A DNA stretch of 64,000 nt from JANQIV01 sp050117315 (GTDB lineage Bacteria; Bacteroidota; Ignavibacteria; Ignavibacteriales; Melioribacteraceae), in the NCBI GenBank assembly GCA_050117315.1, contig JASFMY010000003.1, positions 1 to 64,000 of the forward strand, in the 5' to 3' direction. Positions 46,701 to 54,743 of this stretch are shown in pieces. The position numbers and the translations under genes are program-made. Position 1 is the first letter of the stretch. Every line of letters starts with the position of its first letter. Below the pieces are notes generated by a model, which worked only from the letters and a program-made list of their open reading frames with translations, was not told the DNA's origin and did not search any database.

Positions 46701-48686
46701 AACAAATGGAAAAAGATTATTAACAATGAGAGTAAAGTAAAGGTAGGATTAGTTTGGAGAGGAAATCAGAAAAACACCTTGAATAGGAGGAGGTTCCTTT
46801 CGTTAAATGATTATTTGCAACTGTTCAAGAATGAAGATATTGATTTTTATATTCTTCAATACGACCTCACGAATGATGAAAAAAAAGAGTTGAAAAAATA
46901 TAAAAATGCAAAAGTGCTCGGCAACAATTCATTTGAAGACGGGGCAGCGGTAATCTCTCTTTTAGACCTTGTGATTACACCGGATACATATTCCGTGCAC
47001 TTAGCCGGGGCACTTAATATTGATACTTATTTATTACTTGAAAATTCGAGTGATTGGAAATGGTTATTAAACAGGGAAGATTCCCCCTGGTATTCATCAT
47101 TGAATTTATTTAGAAGAAAATCGAATGAAGGATGGCAAGATGTTGTTGGACAAGTCAATGTTGAACTACAAAATTTTGTTCAAGGAAAAGCAACAGATTT
47201 ATCCGGCGCAATTGAATTTGCCAGAAAATTTATAGATCAAAACAGAATTGATAAAGCCATCAATGAGTTCAACAAAATTCTGTCTAATAATTTTAACAGC
47301 GTAGATGCTTTGTTTTATTTAGGGTATTGTTACCATTTAAAGAATGATCTAGTTTCAGCTTATGAAAATTATTCCAAGGTAATTAACCTTGACCCTGTTC
47401 ATTACAATGCTTACAACAATTTGGGAATTATATTAAAGGATTACGGAAAATTTAATGAAGCTGAAAAATGTTTTAACATTTCGATAAAGATAAAAAAAGA
47501 TAATCCTACGGCACTCAATAACCTTGGTATAATCCACGATTTGAAAGGGGAATTTGAAAAAGCAATTTCTTCCTTTAAAGAAGCTGTTGAATATAATAAT
47601 AACTACGCAGAAGCTTACCTTAACTTGGCTAATTCATACCAGGCTCTAAATAATGAGGCACAAGCTTTAGCGTCGATCAATAAAACGCTTGAAATAAATC
47701 CTTTTTATGTTGACGCCCATTTCAATAAATCTTTGATTCTTCTGAAGTCCGGTAACCTGAAAGATGGGTTGGTGGAATATGAATGGCGGAAAAGAAAAGA
47801 TGATTATCCGCGCAGAAAATTTTCCAAACCGGAGTTGTTTGAGCAGGATGTAAAGAACAAAACAATTTTTGTATACGACGAACAGGGGTTTGGCGATACT
47901 TTCCAATTTGTCCGCTACTTATATAAACTAAAGAAACAAGGTGCACATATAATATTTGAATGCCATAACTCATTATACGATTTAATGAAAAATATTGAAG
48001 CCGTAGATGCTGTAATGGAAAGAGTAAGTTTTGAAGAACCTGATGTTTATTATGATTACCATATTTCACTTTTAAGTTTACCGCTTTACTTTAATGCTAC
48101 TATTAACAATATACCCAACACAGTACCTTATTTATCACCTGGTAAAGAATTGGTTAAACAATGGAGAGATTTCTTATTACAGAATGACGGATTGAAAGTA
48201 GGAATTGTTTGGGAAGGTAAAAAACCGTTACATAATGCCCATAGAGCAAGTTCGCTAAATGACTTTATGGAATTATTAAAAATAGAAAATGTAGAGTTCT
48301 TCAGCCTGCAGGTCGGTGATGTGGCACAGAAAAATAAAGAGTTAGTTAATAAATATGGTATTAAAGATTTGTCTCAATATATAAAAAATTTCAACACTAC
48401 TGCATCAATAATCAGTAATCTTGATTTAGTTATAACGGTAGATACTTCTGTTGCACATTTATCCGGCGCATTGAATGTACCTACCTGGACATTACTATCA
48501 TCTAAGGCTGACTGGAGATGGTTTACCGGAACCGAGGAAAGTATCTGGTATCCTTCAATGAAATTATACAGGCAAAAAGAATTCGGCAGTTGGACAGAGG
48601 TAATTAACAGAGTTTCAAATGATTTAAGAAAAACAAATAACAACTACATTAAACAACATTATAAGGAGCTTAAATATGGGCTTTAG
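43776..48686 (+). CDS. Triple TPR plus GT-B protein, FlmG-like
   Basis: A 1636-residue protein with three TPR-then-GT units. The GT halves carry DEQGAGDT (E394), AEQGFGDT (E884) and DEQGFGDT (E1369), and close with IDTSIVHIAGALG, PDTYSVHLAGALN and VDTSVAHLSGALN plus D-W-(R/K)-W. The middle unit has changed D-T-S-V-x-H to D-T-Y-S-V-H and may differ in specificity or activity. The start is TTG 43776; a stop at 43740 and no in-frame ATG between leave little choice. Its last 11 bases overlap the first flagellin gene, whose AAGGAG lies inside this coding sequence. This position is the best evidence that the island modifies flagellin. Confidence 0.88.
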   Translation: MNVRLKKIFAKHQEGNLKEAKKDYLELLESEPANSKLNFLIGSLYFQEGNPEEAISYLQKALAINPSDHQSLNNLGLVYQALGNYDYAVNSFHRAINLKNDYIHAYNNLSVCYHTFDHNEKAINVLEDAIKIEPENPETNFNIGILNFKEGSFKDAEKYLSRAVELAPNNPVFVYNLAILQIELNQFRNAQSNLVKALKLSPNNSEIMFNLGYLSEKENNLDKAINFYKAAIEVNKNFAEAHFNLGNIYKQKENWEEARLNFNKTTLLKKDHYKALNNLGYVYHKEGNYKKAIEYYKKSIEKNSEYLEAYINYGSSLLELGDIGSSIKQYDYVIENEPGNRDAHFNKAVALLLKGDFEKGFAEYEYRSKDKIINKNKIWNGENLTNKTLLIHDEQGAGDTVQIIRFLHLIKNADTKIILRCREELIPLFKELSLIDHLISFNEELYHKYDFEIQLLSLPYLLKTTVDTIPVFQKYLVVNDSKVDEWKNKLIGSAKPKIGFAWKGNPKHKYDFKRSVDVELFEGLFNLEKFDFYSLQIDTNDKERKYLSKFKNIHTLENELNTFEDTAAVIQNLDLIITIDTSIVHIAGALGKKTWVLLPHIPDWRWLQNRDDSPWYPTLKLFRQKNIGEWKDLFKEVEYKLTSEFDSENDTTLLKIKAFEAHTKDDLISAEHFYKELLEENPEDDEINFWLGKLYIQQNRLDKAVPHLEISFSADSTNKEYSKALKEVYTQLANDLIRKEKFEEANAVFEKLIQLKVNEPDVYNNYGYVLQVLQKYDEAKFYIRKAVELKSDPKYLAALANNYYFQGNHLKAISLYDEALENDPENFNIRFHKGMVHLLLEDYETGWNYYSYRSYENKFLNELDNKKLWDGKSYQNKTLAVFAEQGFGDTILFSRFVLLVKNKFDKVLFFVQPELYNLFKDFSKEIEIFPFDKKSVQANTYDFYIPLLEIPRLLKVKTQTIPANTPYLQASTGLVNKWKKIINNESKVKVGLVWRGNQKNTLNRRRFLSLNDYLQLFKNEDIDFYILQYDLTNDEKKELKKYKNAKVLGNNSFEDGAAVISLLDLVITPDTYSVHLAGALNIDTYLLLENSSDWKWLLNREDSPWYSSLNLFRRKSNEGWQDVVGQVNVELQNFVQGKATDLSGAIEFARKFIDQNRIDKAINEFNKILSNNFNSVDALFYLGYCYHLKNDLVSAYENYSKVINLDPVHYNAYNNLGIILKDYGKFNEAEKCFNISIKIKKDNPTALNNLGIIHDLKGEFEKAISSFKEAVEYNNNYAEAYLNLANSYQALNNEAQALASINKTLEINPFYVDAHFNKSLILLKSGNLKDGLVEYEWRKRKDDYPRRKFSKPELFEQDVKNKTIFVYDEQGFGDTFQFVRYLYKLKKQGAHIIFECHNSLYDLMKNIEAVDAVMERVSFEEPDVYYDYHISLLSLPLYFNATINNIPNTVPYLSPGKELVKQWRDFLLQNDGLKVGIVWEGKKPLHNAHRASSLNDFMELLKIENVEFFSLQVGDVAQKNKELVNKYGIKDLSQYIKNFNTTASIISNLDLVITVDTSVAHLSGALNVPTWTLLSSKADWRWFTGTEESIWYPSMKLYRQKEFGSWTEVINRVSNDLRKTNNNYIKQHYKELKYGL

Positions 48687-49548
48687 AGTAAACACAAACG
48701 TAGATGCTTTGCAAGCTTATAACCAACTTGCCAAAGTAAATAGTGAAACAACAAAAGCACAACTGAGACTTGCTTCAGGTCAAAGGATTCTCAGTGTTGC
48801 AGATGACACATCAGGTTTTAACGTTGGTACATCATTAAAGGGAAAAATTTCAGTAATGCAAGCAGCCCTAAACAATGTAGGAGCTGCAAAAGACATGTTA
48901 TCTACTGCTGAAGGGTCGCTTTCGAGCATTAACGATCTTTTAGTAGATATTGAAGGTAAACTATCAGATGCTACTAACCCTACAACAGATGTAAGTGCAA
49001 TTCAGGATGATATTAGAGCGCTGGCTAATGAAATTTACGCCACTTTAAAAAGTTCCAAATTCAACGATACTCAATTACTTTTTTCCGCTGCAGGCGCAGG
49101 TTTCACATTCCAGGTTGGAGAATCAACAGATACTTTAACACTTGATTTCGCATCCGCATTAGCTTCAACTGGGGGAACCACAGGCGGGTATGGAACCAAT
49201 ATTTCTGAATCAATATCCAGTTTTGTTAATGTATCTGCAGCTACTTTGTCAAGTACATCTGGCACAGAATCTACAGCTGCATTGCAGACAGCCCTTTCTA
49301 CCTTGAAAAGTGCGGTTTCTACTTCATTAGGTAAAATTGGTAACTTGGTGCAAAGACTTGACATAAAAGAAGAAACATTAAATGTAAGTATTTCCAATGC
49401 ACAATCAAGTGTAAGCAGGTTATTTGATGCCGATATGGCATATGAACAATTAAATGCAACAAAAGGAAGTATAATGCAACAGGCTGCAACCGCAATGCTG
49501 GCTCAGTTAAATGCTTCTCCTCAACAAGTATTACAATTATTCCAGTAA
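48676..49548 (+). CDS. fliC: Flagellin, first copy
   Basis: The filament subunit. It has 290 residues, short for a flagellin, with conserved N-terminal (MGFRVNTNVDALQAYNQL...RLASGQRILSVADDTSGF) and C-terminal (RLFDADMAYEQLNATKGSI...LAQLNASPQQVL) D0/D1 helices and a small central domain. That centre is rich in Ser and Thr, offering O-glycosylation sites. The start overlaps the upstream glycosyltransferase by 11 bases, with AAGGAG 7 bases before ATG. I found no sigma-28 promoter directly before it, unlike the second copy. It is followed by its own FliS gene. Confidence 0.95.
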   Translation: MGFRVNTNVDALQAYNQLAKVNSETTKAQLRLASGQRILSVADDTSGFNVGTSLKGKISVMQAALNNVGAAKDMLSTAEGSLSSINDLLVDIEGKLSDATNPTTDVSAIQDDIRALANEIYATLKSSKFNDTQLLFSAAGAGFTFQVGESTDTLTLDFASALASTGGTTGGYGTNISESISSFVNVSAATLSSTSGTESTAALQTALSTLKSAVSTSLGKIGNLVQRLDIKEETLNVSISNAQSSVSRLFDADMAYEQLNATKGSIMQQAATAMLAQLNASPQQVLQLFQ

Positions 49549-49585
49549 GATGACATAATTTTAATAAAAATAATCAGGAGAAAAA

Positions 49586-49939
49586 ATGAGCAGTCAGGCA
49601 TTATTAACCGATGAAAAAGCAAGAGCTAACGCATACCTTGTTAAAGAGGTTCTTGAAGCAACACCCCAGAAGCTTTTGCTGAAAATTTTCGACTTTGCGA
49701 TACTTCATTGTAAAAAGGGTGATGTTTACAGGACAAATAATGCACTAAGCGAGCTAATCAACTCATTGAACTTTGAAGATGAAAAAGCAAGAGAACTTTC
49801 AATACAGCTATTAAGATTATACCAATTCTCACAAGAAGAAATGAGAAAACAAAATATTGAAGTAGTACTGAAGATATTGACCACCTTAAGAGAAACCTGG
49901 GCAAATGTCTTCACCATGGAGCAACTTCAAAATGTATAG
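49586..49939 (+). CDS. fliS: Flagellin export chaperone FliS, first copy
   Basis: A 117-residue helical protein that holds flagellin monomers for type III export. It has the FliS pattern NAYLVKEVLEATPQKLLLKIFDFAILHCKKG, then helices with ALSELINSL and LLRLYQFSQEEM. It lies 37 bases after the first flagellin with a good AGGAG site. A second FliS of similar length follows the second flagellin, so the pair was probably duplicated as a cassette. Confidence 0.88.
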   Translation: MSSQALLTDEKARANAYLVKEVLEATPQKLLLKIFDFAILHCKKGDVYRTNNALSELINSLNFEDEKARELSIQLLRLYQFSQEEMRKQNIEVVLKILTTLRETWANVFTMEQLQNV

Positions 49940-49947
49940 AATAAATT

Positions 49948-50004
49948 AGCGGTATCTAATATATGATTATTAAATGACTTATAGATGCCGCTTATTCTTT
50001 TTTT
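49948..50004 (+). terminator. Intrinsic terminator after the first flagellin-fliS cassette
   Basis: A 10-bp stem with one mismatch (AGCGGTATCT pairing with AGATGCCGCT) and a long AT loop ends in TATTC and seven T. It lies just after fliS and separates the two cassettes, so the second needs its own promoter. Confidence 0.75.
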
Positions 50005-50095
50005 GAATAGGAGATTAATAAACAACTAAACATTTCAAAAACGCCTGCGATAATAACTTCAGCAAAGGGAAAAGTCGGAAGCAAAAAAACAACTA

Positions 50096-50122
50096 TAAAC
50101 TTTTCCGATTTAGTACCGATAA
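50096..50122 (+). promoter_or_regulatory. Sigma-28 (FliA) promoter for the second flagellin
   Basis: TAAACTTT - 11 bases - ACCGATAA matches the consensus TAAAGTTT-N11-GCCGATAA at 14 of 16 positions, with exact spacing. The second flagellin starts about 80 bases downstream behind an ACGGAGG ribosome binding site. Late flagellar genes are classically FliA-dependent. Confidence 0.85.
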
Positions 50123-50203
50123 TAAAATTGCAAATTAACCTAAATAACAAAATCAAGTAAGGATACTTGATTGAATTTAAAACAAATTACACGGAGGTAA
50201 AAA

Positions 50204-51076
50204 ATGGGATTTAGAGTAAACACAAACACCGATGCTTTGTATGCTTATACTCAGCTTGCAAAAGTAAATAGTCAAACAACCAAAGCGCAATTAAGGTTGG
50301 CTTCTGGTCAGAGAATACTTAGCGTTGCAGATGATACATCAGGTTTTAACGTTGGTACTGCTCTGAAGGGTAAAGTTTCTGTAATGGAAGGTGCTTTAAA
50401 CAACGTTGGTGCTGCAAAAGACATGTTATCTACTGCTGAAGGAGCACTTACAAGTATTAATGACCTTTTAGTTGAAATTGAAGGTAAATTATCCGATGCT
50501 ACAAACCCCACTACAGACAGAACAGCTTTGCAGGACGATATTAAAGCGCTGGCTAATGAAATTCAGGATACCCTAAAAAGCACTAAATTCAACGATACTC
50601 AGTTGTTGTATTCCGCTGCAGGTGCAGGTTTCACGTTCCAGGTCGGAGAATCAACCGATACATTAACACTTGACTTCGCCTCTGCATTAGCTTCAGGTGG
50701 TTCAACTATGGGCGGGTATGGAACAGGTATTTCCGCTGCTCTATCAAGTTTTGTTAGTGTAGAAGCATCTACTTTGGCCAGTACGTCAGGCGCAACATCA
50801 ACAGCTGCATTGCAGACAGCTCTTTCTACCTTGAAAAGTGCGGTTTCTACTTCGTTAGGTAAAATTGGTAACTTAACACAAAGACTTGACATCAAAGAAG
50901 AAACTCTGAATGTTTCAATTTCTAATGCTGAATCAACTATAAGCAGGTTGTTCGATGCTGACTATGCCGAAGAACAATTAAATGCAACAAAAGGAAGCAT
51001 AATGCAACAGGCTGCAACAGCGATGCTGGCACAGTTAAATGCTGCTCCGCAGCAAGTGTTGAATTTATTCAGTTAA
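50204..51076 (+). CDS. fliC: Flagellin, second copy
   Basis: A 290-residue flagellin, the same length as the first copy and close to it throughout. Differences concentrate in the central Ser/Thr-rich part and near the C-terminus (DADYAEEQLN for DADMAYEQLN). The conserved D0/D1 regions imply both can polymerise. Unlike the first copy it has a consensus sigma-28 promoter and a 5' leader of about 75 bases, so it is probably the major filament subunit. An intrinsic hairpin follows it before the second fliS. Confidence 0.95.
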   Translation: MGFRVNTNTDALYAYTQLAKVNSQTTKAQLRLASGQRILSVADDTSGFNVGTALKGKVSVMEGALNNVGAAKDMLSTAEGALTSINDLLVEIEGKLSDATNPTTDRTALQDDIKALANEIQDTLKSTKFNDTQLLYSAAGAGFTFQVGESTDTLTLDFASALASGGSTMGGYGTGISAALSSFVSVEASTLASTSGATSTAALQTALSTLKSAVSTSLGKIGNLTQRLDIKEETLNVSISNAESTISRLFDADYAEEQLNATKGSIMQQAATAMLAQLNAAPQQVLNLFS

Positions 51077-51096
51077 TTTGCATAATTCTTTTAATA

Positions 51097-51126
51097 AAAG
51101 CTCTCCTTTACAGGGGAGCTTTATTT
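51097..51126 (+). terminator. Hairpin between second flagellin and second fliS
   Basis: AAAGCTCTCC pairs with GGGGAGCTTT (one G-T pair), followed by ATTT. It could terminate most flagellin transcripts and leave partial read-through to fliS and fliD, giving high flagellin relative to chaperone and cap. Confidence 0.7.
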
Positions 51127-51151
51127 AATCATAAAATAAAACGGAAATAAA

Positions 51152-51508
51152 ATGTATCAGACTGCTTCATATAAAAATCTCGCGAATCCCGCAAATAGAG
51201 CAAATGTATATATTGTTAAAGAAATTCTTGAAGCCGACCAGAAAAAGTTACTAATAAAGATTTATGATTTCGCTATATTACATGCGAAGAAAGGTAACAT
51301 TGAAAAAGCAAATAATGCCCTGGGGCAACTTATTAAAGCCCTTAATTTTGATCTGGAAGAAACAAAGGAAATAGCTATAGGATTATTAAAACTATACCAG
51401 TTTTGCCAGGATCAAATTAGAAAAAGAGAAAGTGATATCGCGGTTAGAATTTTGAGTGATTTAAGAGAAACTTGGTTGATGGCTTTTAAACAAAATCCGC
51501 ATTTATAA
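51152..51508 (+). CDS. fliS: Flagellin export chaperone FliS, second copy
   Basis: A 118-residue FliS protein (NVYIVKEILEADQKKLLIKIYDFAILHAKKGNIEKANNALGQLIKAL, then LLKLYQFCQDQI). It diverges from the first FliS more than the two flagellins do from each other, which may reflect pairing of each chaperone with its own client or with other export substrates. It is followed within 20 bases by fliD. Confidence 0.88.
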   Translation: MYQTASYKNLANPANRANVYIVKEILEADQKKLLIKIYDFAILHAKKGNIEKANNALGQLIKALNFDLEETKEIAIGLLKLYQFCQDQIRKRESDIAVRILSDLRETWLMAFKQNPHL

Positions 51509-51526
51509 ACAAAACAAAGTAGAAAA

Positions 51527-53308
51527 ATGGCTTCGTCATTATCAACACAAACTATATCAGATTATATAGCCAGTTATAAACAAACTGAAGTAACCAGTCG
51601 TGTAACTCCCGTCCAGAAAAGAGTAGACAAATACACTCAATTGTCTTCATCGTTTACTCAATTGAAGAGTTTGTTAACTTCGCTGAACGATATTGCATCC
51701 GACTTAAAGGTAACTACAAGCAGTTCTTTGTTTAATAAACGCTCTGCAGAGTCTTCTGGAGAAGATTTTATAACGGCAACTGCTCAAAAAAATGCTTCAG
51801 TGAGCTCTTATGTAGTAAGAGTAAATCAGTTAGCCAGAAGCGATTTGGCAGTTTCAAATACAATGGTTACAGATACTGCTGTAACTACAATGGCGGGCAC
51901 ACATACTATTCAAATTAAAAGTGGAGAATTTACTTCAAATGTTGATGTTGCTTTAACCGGGTCCGAAACTAACGAATCGGTAATGGAGGCAATTAGTGAA
52001 GCAATAAATTCAGATTATGCCGAAGTTGGATCATCTACAAAAACATCAACTGATACTTTTACGGGGAGTGGATCATTTACGATTGTTATGGGAACTGATG
52101 ACGATGGTTCCACACCTACAGAAACCACGATAGAGTATGACTATACAGGTATGACTTATGATGCAGTTATAGAGGACTTAGTTGATAAAATTAACGGAAA
52201 CGTTGACGGGGTAGTAGCGGAAAAAGAGGTTAACGGTTCTGATGTTGGTTTAAAAATTACAGTTGAAGATAAAGACAAATATATATCAATTCAATCAAGC
52301 GGCGATACCGGTACGTTGCTTTCTGACCTGGGGATTGACGTTACGAAAGAAAAGGCTGCATCAGCTCTTGCAACCGCTTCTGTTTTTGATCCAACCACGG
52401 GAAATTCCAAATTTTCAATTTCTGCCGATGAAACAGGTTATGATAAAAGGCTAATTATGTCGGATGTTTCAGGTTCTGCGTTGAGTTTTCTTGGATTGGA
52501 CAGCACAATTTTAACTGACAGAACCGTAACTAGCGGTGATAATGATGCCGGGTTTATATACTCTACAACTAGTGCTACCGATAACGAATTAAACAGCAAG
52601 TTGGAATTTAACGGTATAAATATTCAGCGTAATTCAAATACTATTGATGACCTAGTTGATAATGTTACTTTTGAGTTAAAATCTATAATGGGTGCGGAAG
52701 ATTCCGATGCAACTATAAAAGTTGATATTGATGCAGAGGAAATACGAAGCAACATAGAAGATTTTATTGCTAAATTTAACGAGGCTTATACTTACATCGT
52801 AGCCCAAAGTGCTACGGGTTCTACGGACAGCAGAGGAGTTTTTTCTGGTGATACTACCACGCAAACTATAAAGAGCATATTAACAAATACTGTTATTGGA
52901 AAAGTTGCCGGCCTTTCAGAGGACAACTACAACTATCTTTCGCAAATAGGAATTTCATTTGACCCTGGGATCGGACTTACCGTAAGTGATAGTTCTGAGC
53001 TTGAAGATGCTATCTTGAATAACCCGGATCAGATAGCAGATTTATTTAACTCCGAAAACGGGATTGCTACAACTCTATATAGCAAGCTGGACGGATACAT
53101 AGGCGTAAGCGGGTCTTTGGCAACTATGTCCGAAGCATACGATAATAACATAAACTACTTGAATGATAAGATAGATTCAATAAATGATAGCATTGATATA
53201 CAGGCTGAAATACTAAGACAGAAGTTTCTGAAAATGCAGGAGCAGTTGACAGCCCTTACTAATTCTCTAAATATGTTTTCTTCATCATCTAGCGAAGGAT
53301 TTTTTTAA
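51527..53308 (+). CDS. fliD: Flagellar hook-associated protein 2 (filament cap)
   Basis: Forms the cap that guides flagellin polymerisation. The 593-residue protein has the FliD N-terminal domain (TISDYIASYKQTEVTSRVTPVQKRVDKY...LKSLLTSLNDIASDL) and a C-terminal helical domain (ENGIATTLYSKLDGYIGVSGSLATMSEAYDNNINYLNDKID). The middle is rich in S, T, D and G. Its position after fliS is standard. Confidence 0.93.
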   Translation: MASSLSTQTISDYIASYKQTEVTSRVTPVQKRVDKYTQLSSSFTQLKSLLTSLNDIASDLKVTTSSSLFNKRSAESSGEDFITATAQKNASVSSYVVRVNQLARSDLAVSNTMVTDTAVTTMAGTHTIQIKSGEFTSNVDVALTGSETNESVMEAISEAINSDYAEVGSSTKTSTDTFTGSGSFTIVMGTDDDGSTPTETTIEYDYTGMTYDAVIEDLVDKINGNVDGVVAEKEVNGSDVGLKITVEDKDKYISIQSSGDTGTLLSDLGIDVTKEKAASALATASVFDPTTGNSKFSISADETGYDKRLIMSDVSGSALSFLGLDSTILTDRTVTSGDNDAGFIYSTTSATDNELNSKLEFNGINIQRNSNTIDDLVDNVTFELKSIMGAEDSDATIKVDIDAEEIRSNIEDFIAKFNEAYTYIVAQSATGSTDSRGVFSGDTTTQTIKSILTNTVIGKVAGLSEDNYNYLSQIGISFDPGIGLTVSDSSELEDAILNNPDQIADLFNSENGIATTLYSKLDGYIGVSGSLATMSEAYDNNINYLNDKIDSINDSIDIQAEILRQKFLKMQEQLTALTNSLNMFSSSSSEGFF

Positions 53309-53638
53309 TTGGATACTGAAATACAAAAATATATATTGGAAATTAAAGATGAGCTGAATCAGATTATCGATAATTTAGATAATATTGATGATGTTTTTAA
53401 GGAAAAAATTGATAAAATTGATTTGTTTTCTGACGATATAAAGAAAAAGAGAGAGTATCTATTAAATAATTACAAAAAAGAAGACCTTGAAATTTTTAAC
53501 AATGAAATTGATATTCTAATTAAACAAATTGTAGAAAAGTTCGATAGTATCATAAAGAGTAAGCAGAAAACTCAAAAAGAAATAAAGGTGGAATTAAAGA
53601 AAACACTTAACCAGAAAAAATTAGTGAATTATAAATAG
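53309..53638 (+). CDS. FliT-like small helical flagellar protein
   Basis: A 109-residue, Lys/Glu/Ile-rich protein that is probably all alpha-helical with coiled-coil character. It starts at TTG directly after the fliD stop. Position between fliD and flgM and its size match FliT, the FliD chaperone, but the sequence shows no diagnostic motif. FlgN-type chaperone is an alternative. Confidence 0.55.
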   Translation: MDTEIQKYILEIKDELNQIIDNLDNIDDVFKEKIDKIDLFSDDIKKKREYLLNNYKKEDLEIFNNEIDILIKQIVEKFDSIIKSKQKTQKEIKVELKKTLNQKKLVNYK

Positions 53639-53917
53639 GTGAAAAAGGTGGAAATAAATAGTGTTAGGAATAATGGTCTAAATCAAGTTAATGATGCCTA
53701 TAATACCCAGAATAAAGTGAATCAGGCAGAACAGGGTAAGAAGGCGCCCAGCGATAAAATTGAGATTTCTCAAGAAGCTAAGATGCTTCAAACAAATAAA
53801 GTCAGTACAAAAGACTTTGCAAAAATTCAGGAAAGAATAAACACAGATTTTTATAACTCTGAAGAAGTGATAAACAAAGTTGCAGACTCAATTCTAAAGG
53901 AAATAGCTTCAAAATAA
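53639..53917 (+). CDS. flgM: Anti-sigma-28 factor FlgM
   Basis: A 92-residue protein. The C-terminal half has the FlgM pattern: DKIEISQEAKML, then a helix ending IQERINTDFYNSEEVINKVADSILKEI. FlgM binds FliA until the hook is complete. GTG 53639 directly follows the previous stop. GTG 53648, three codons on, has AGGTG five bases upstream and is an equally good start. The presence of FlgM agrees with the sigma-28 promoter before the second flagellin. Confidence 0.82.
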   Translation: MKKVEINSVRNNGLNQVNDAYNTQNKVNQAEQGKKAPSDKIEISQEAKMLQTNKVSTKDFAKIQERINTDFYNSEEVINKVADSILKEIASK

Positions 53918-53930
53918 GCTGAAGCTATTT
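53901..53930 (+). terminator. Hairpin at the end of flgM, probable terminator
   Basis: A perfect 10-bp stem (AAATAGCTTC / GAAGCTATTT) with the flgM stop codon in the loop, followed by a pyrimidine-rich run (CTCTTTCCCCCTTTT). It closes the flagellin operon. Confidence 0.65.
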
Positions 53931-54023
53931 CTCTTTCCCCCTTTTATCAAATATTTTTCAAGATTAGCCCTTAACCCTCATTGCATGTTTTTTATAAATT
54001 AGGTAAAATTTGTATTCCGAAAT

Positions 54024-54743
54024 ATGAATATGATTTTAAAAGGGATTTTTTTGAAGGATGACATTCAAAATAATAAACTGTTGATACTTGGAAAACTTAC
54101 CGCAAGTTTGGCGCACGAAATTAGAAACCCCCTTTCTGCCATAAAATTAAACCTTGATTACCTGCAGATGTCCGAGATTAATAATGATGAAAATGTTGAA
54201 TGTATTGAATCCAGTTTGGAAGCTGTCAACAGGATACAACAGTTAATTGAAAACACTTTGGATTTTTCCAGAACGCCCAATTCCGATCTGGAAGATTGTT
54301 CGTTGAATGAAATTGCTCTGCAAGCCGTAGGTATTCTTAAATCCGTTTCAAGAAAACAGAATGTAAGAATTATTACTGAACTAGACGAAAACATTAGCAG
54401 CCTTATATTAAATAGAAATAAAATCCTGCAGGTATTTCTGAATTTCTTAAATAATTCAATGGATGCCCTAGGTACCGAAGGGCTAATAAAAGTAGTGACT
54501 TCGGAAACTAAAGACCATATATACTTTTATGTAGAGGATAACGGAATAGGCATAAGCAAAGAAGATCAAAAGAAAATTTTCAATGATTTTTTTACCAAGA
54601 AAGAAAAAGGCACCGGGTTAGGATTAAGTGTCTGTAAACAATTGCTTGATGAACACGGTGCAGAAATAAAATTAGAAAGCGAACTTGGAAAAGGTACCAG
54701 GTTTACCGTATTATTTCCTGACAATTTGAGAGTTGTAAAATGA
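54024..54743 (+). CDS. Soluble sensor histidine kinase, FlrB/AtoS-like
   Basis: A 239-residue kinase with almost no sensor part. H31 lies in ASLAHEIRNPLSAIKLNLDYL, followed by an N-box (FLNFLNNSMDAL), G1-type DNGIGISKEDQKKIF and G2 GTGLGLSVCKQL. There is no membrane segment. It overlaps the response regulator by 4 bases (ATGA), so the two form a pair. With a sigma-54 activator and flagellar neighbours it most resembles the FlrB role in Vibrio and Campylobacter FlgS; the signal would be internal, such as assembly of the export apparatus. Confidence 0.88.
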   Translation: MNMILKGIFLKDDIQNNKLLILGKLTASLAHEIRNPLSAIKLNLDYLQMSEINNDENVECIESSLEAVNRIQQLIENTLDFSRTPNSDLEDCSLNEIALQAVGILKSVSRKQNVRIITELDENISSLILNRNKILQVFLNFLNNSMDALGTEGLIKVVTSETKDHIYFYVEDNGIGISKEDQKKIFNDFFTKKEKGTGLGLSVCKQLLDEHGAEIKLESELGKGTRFTVLFPDNLRVVK

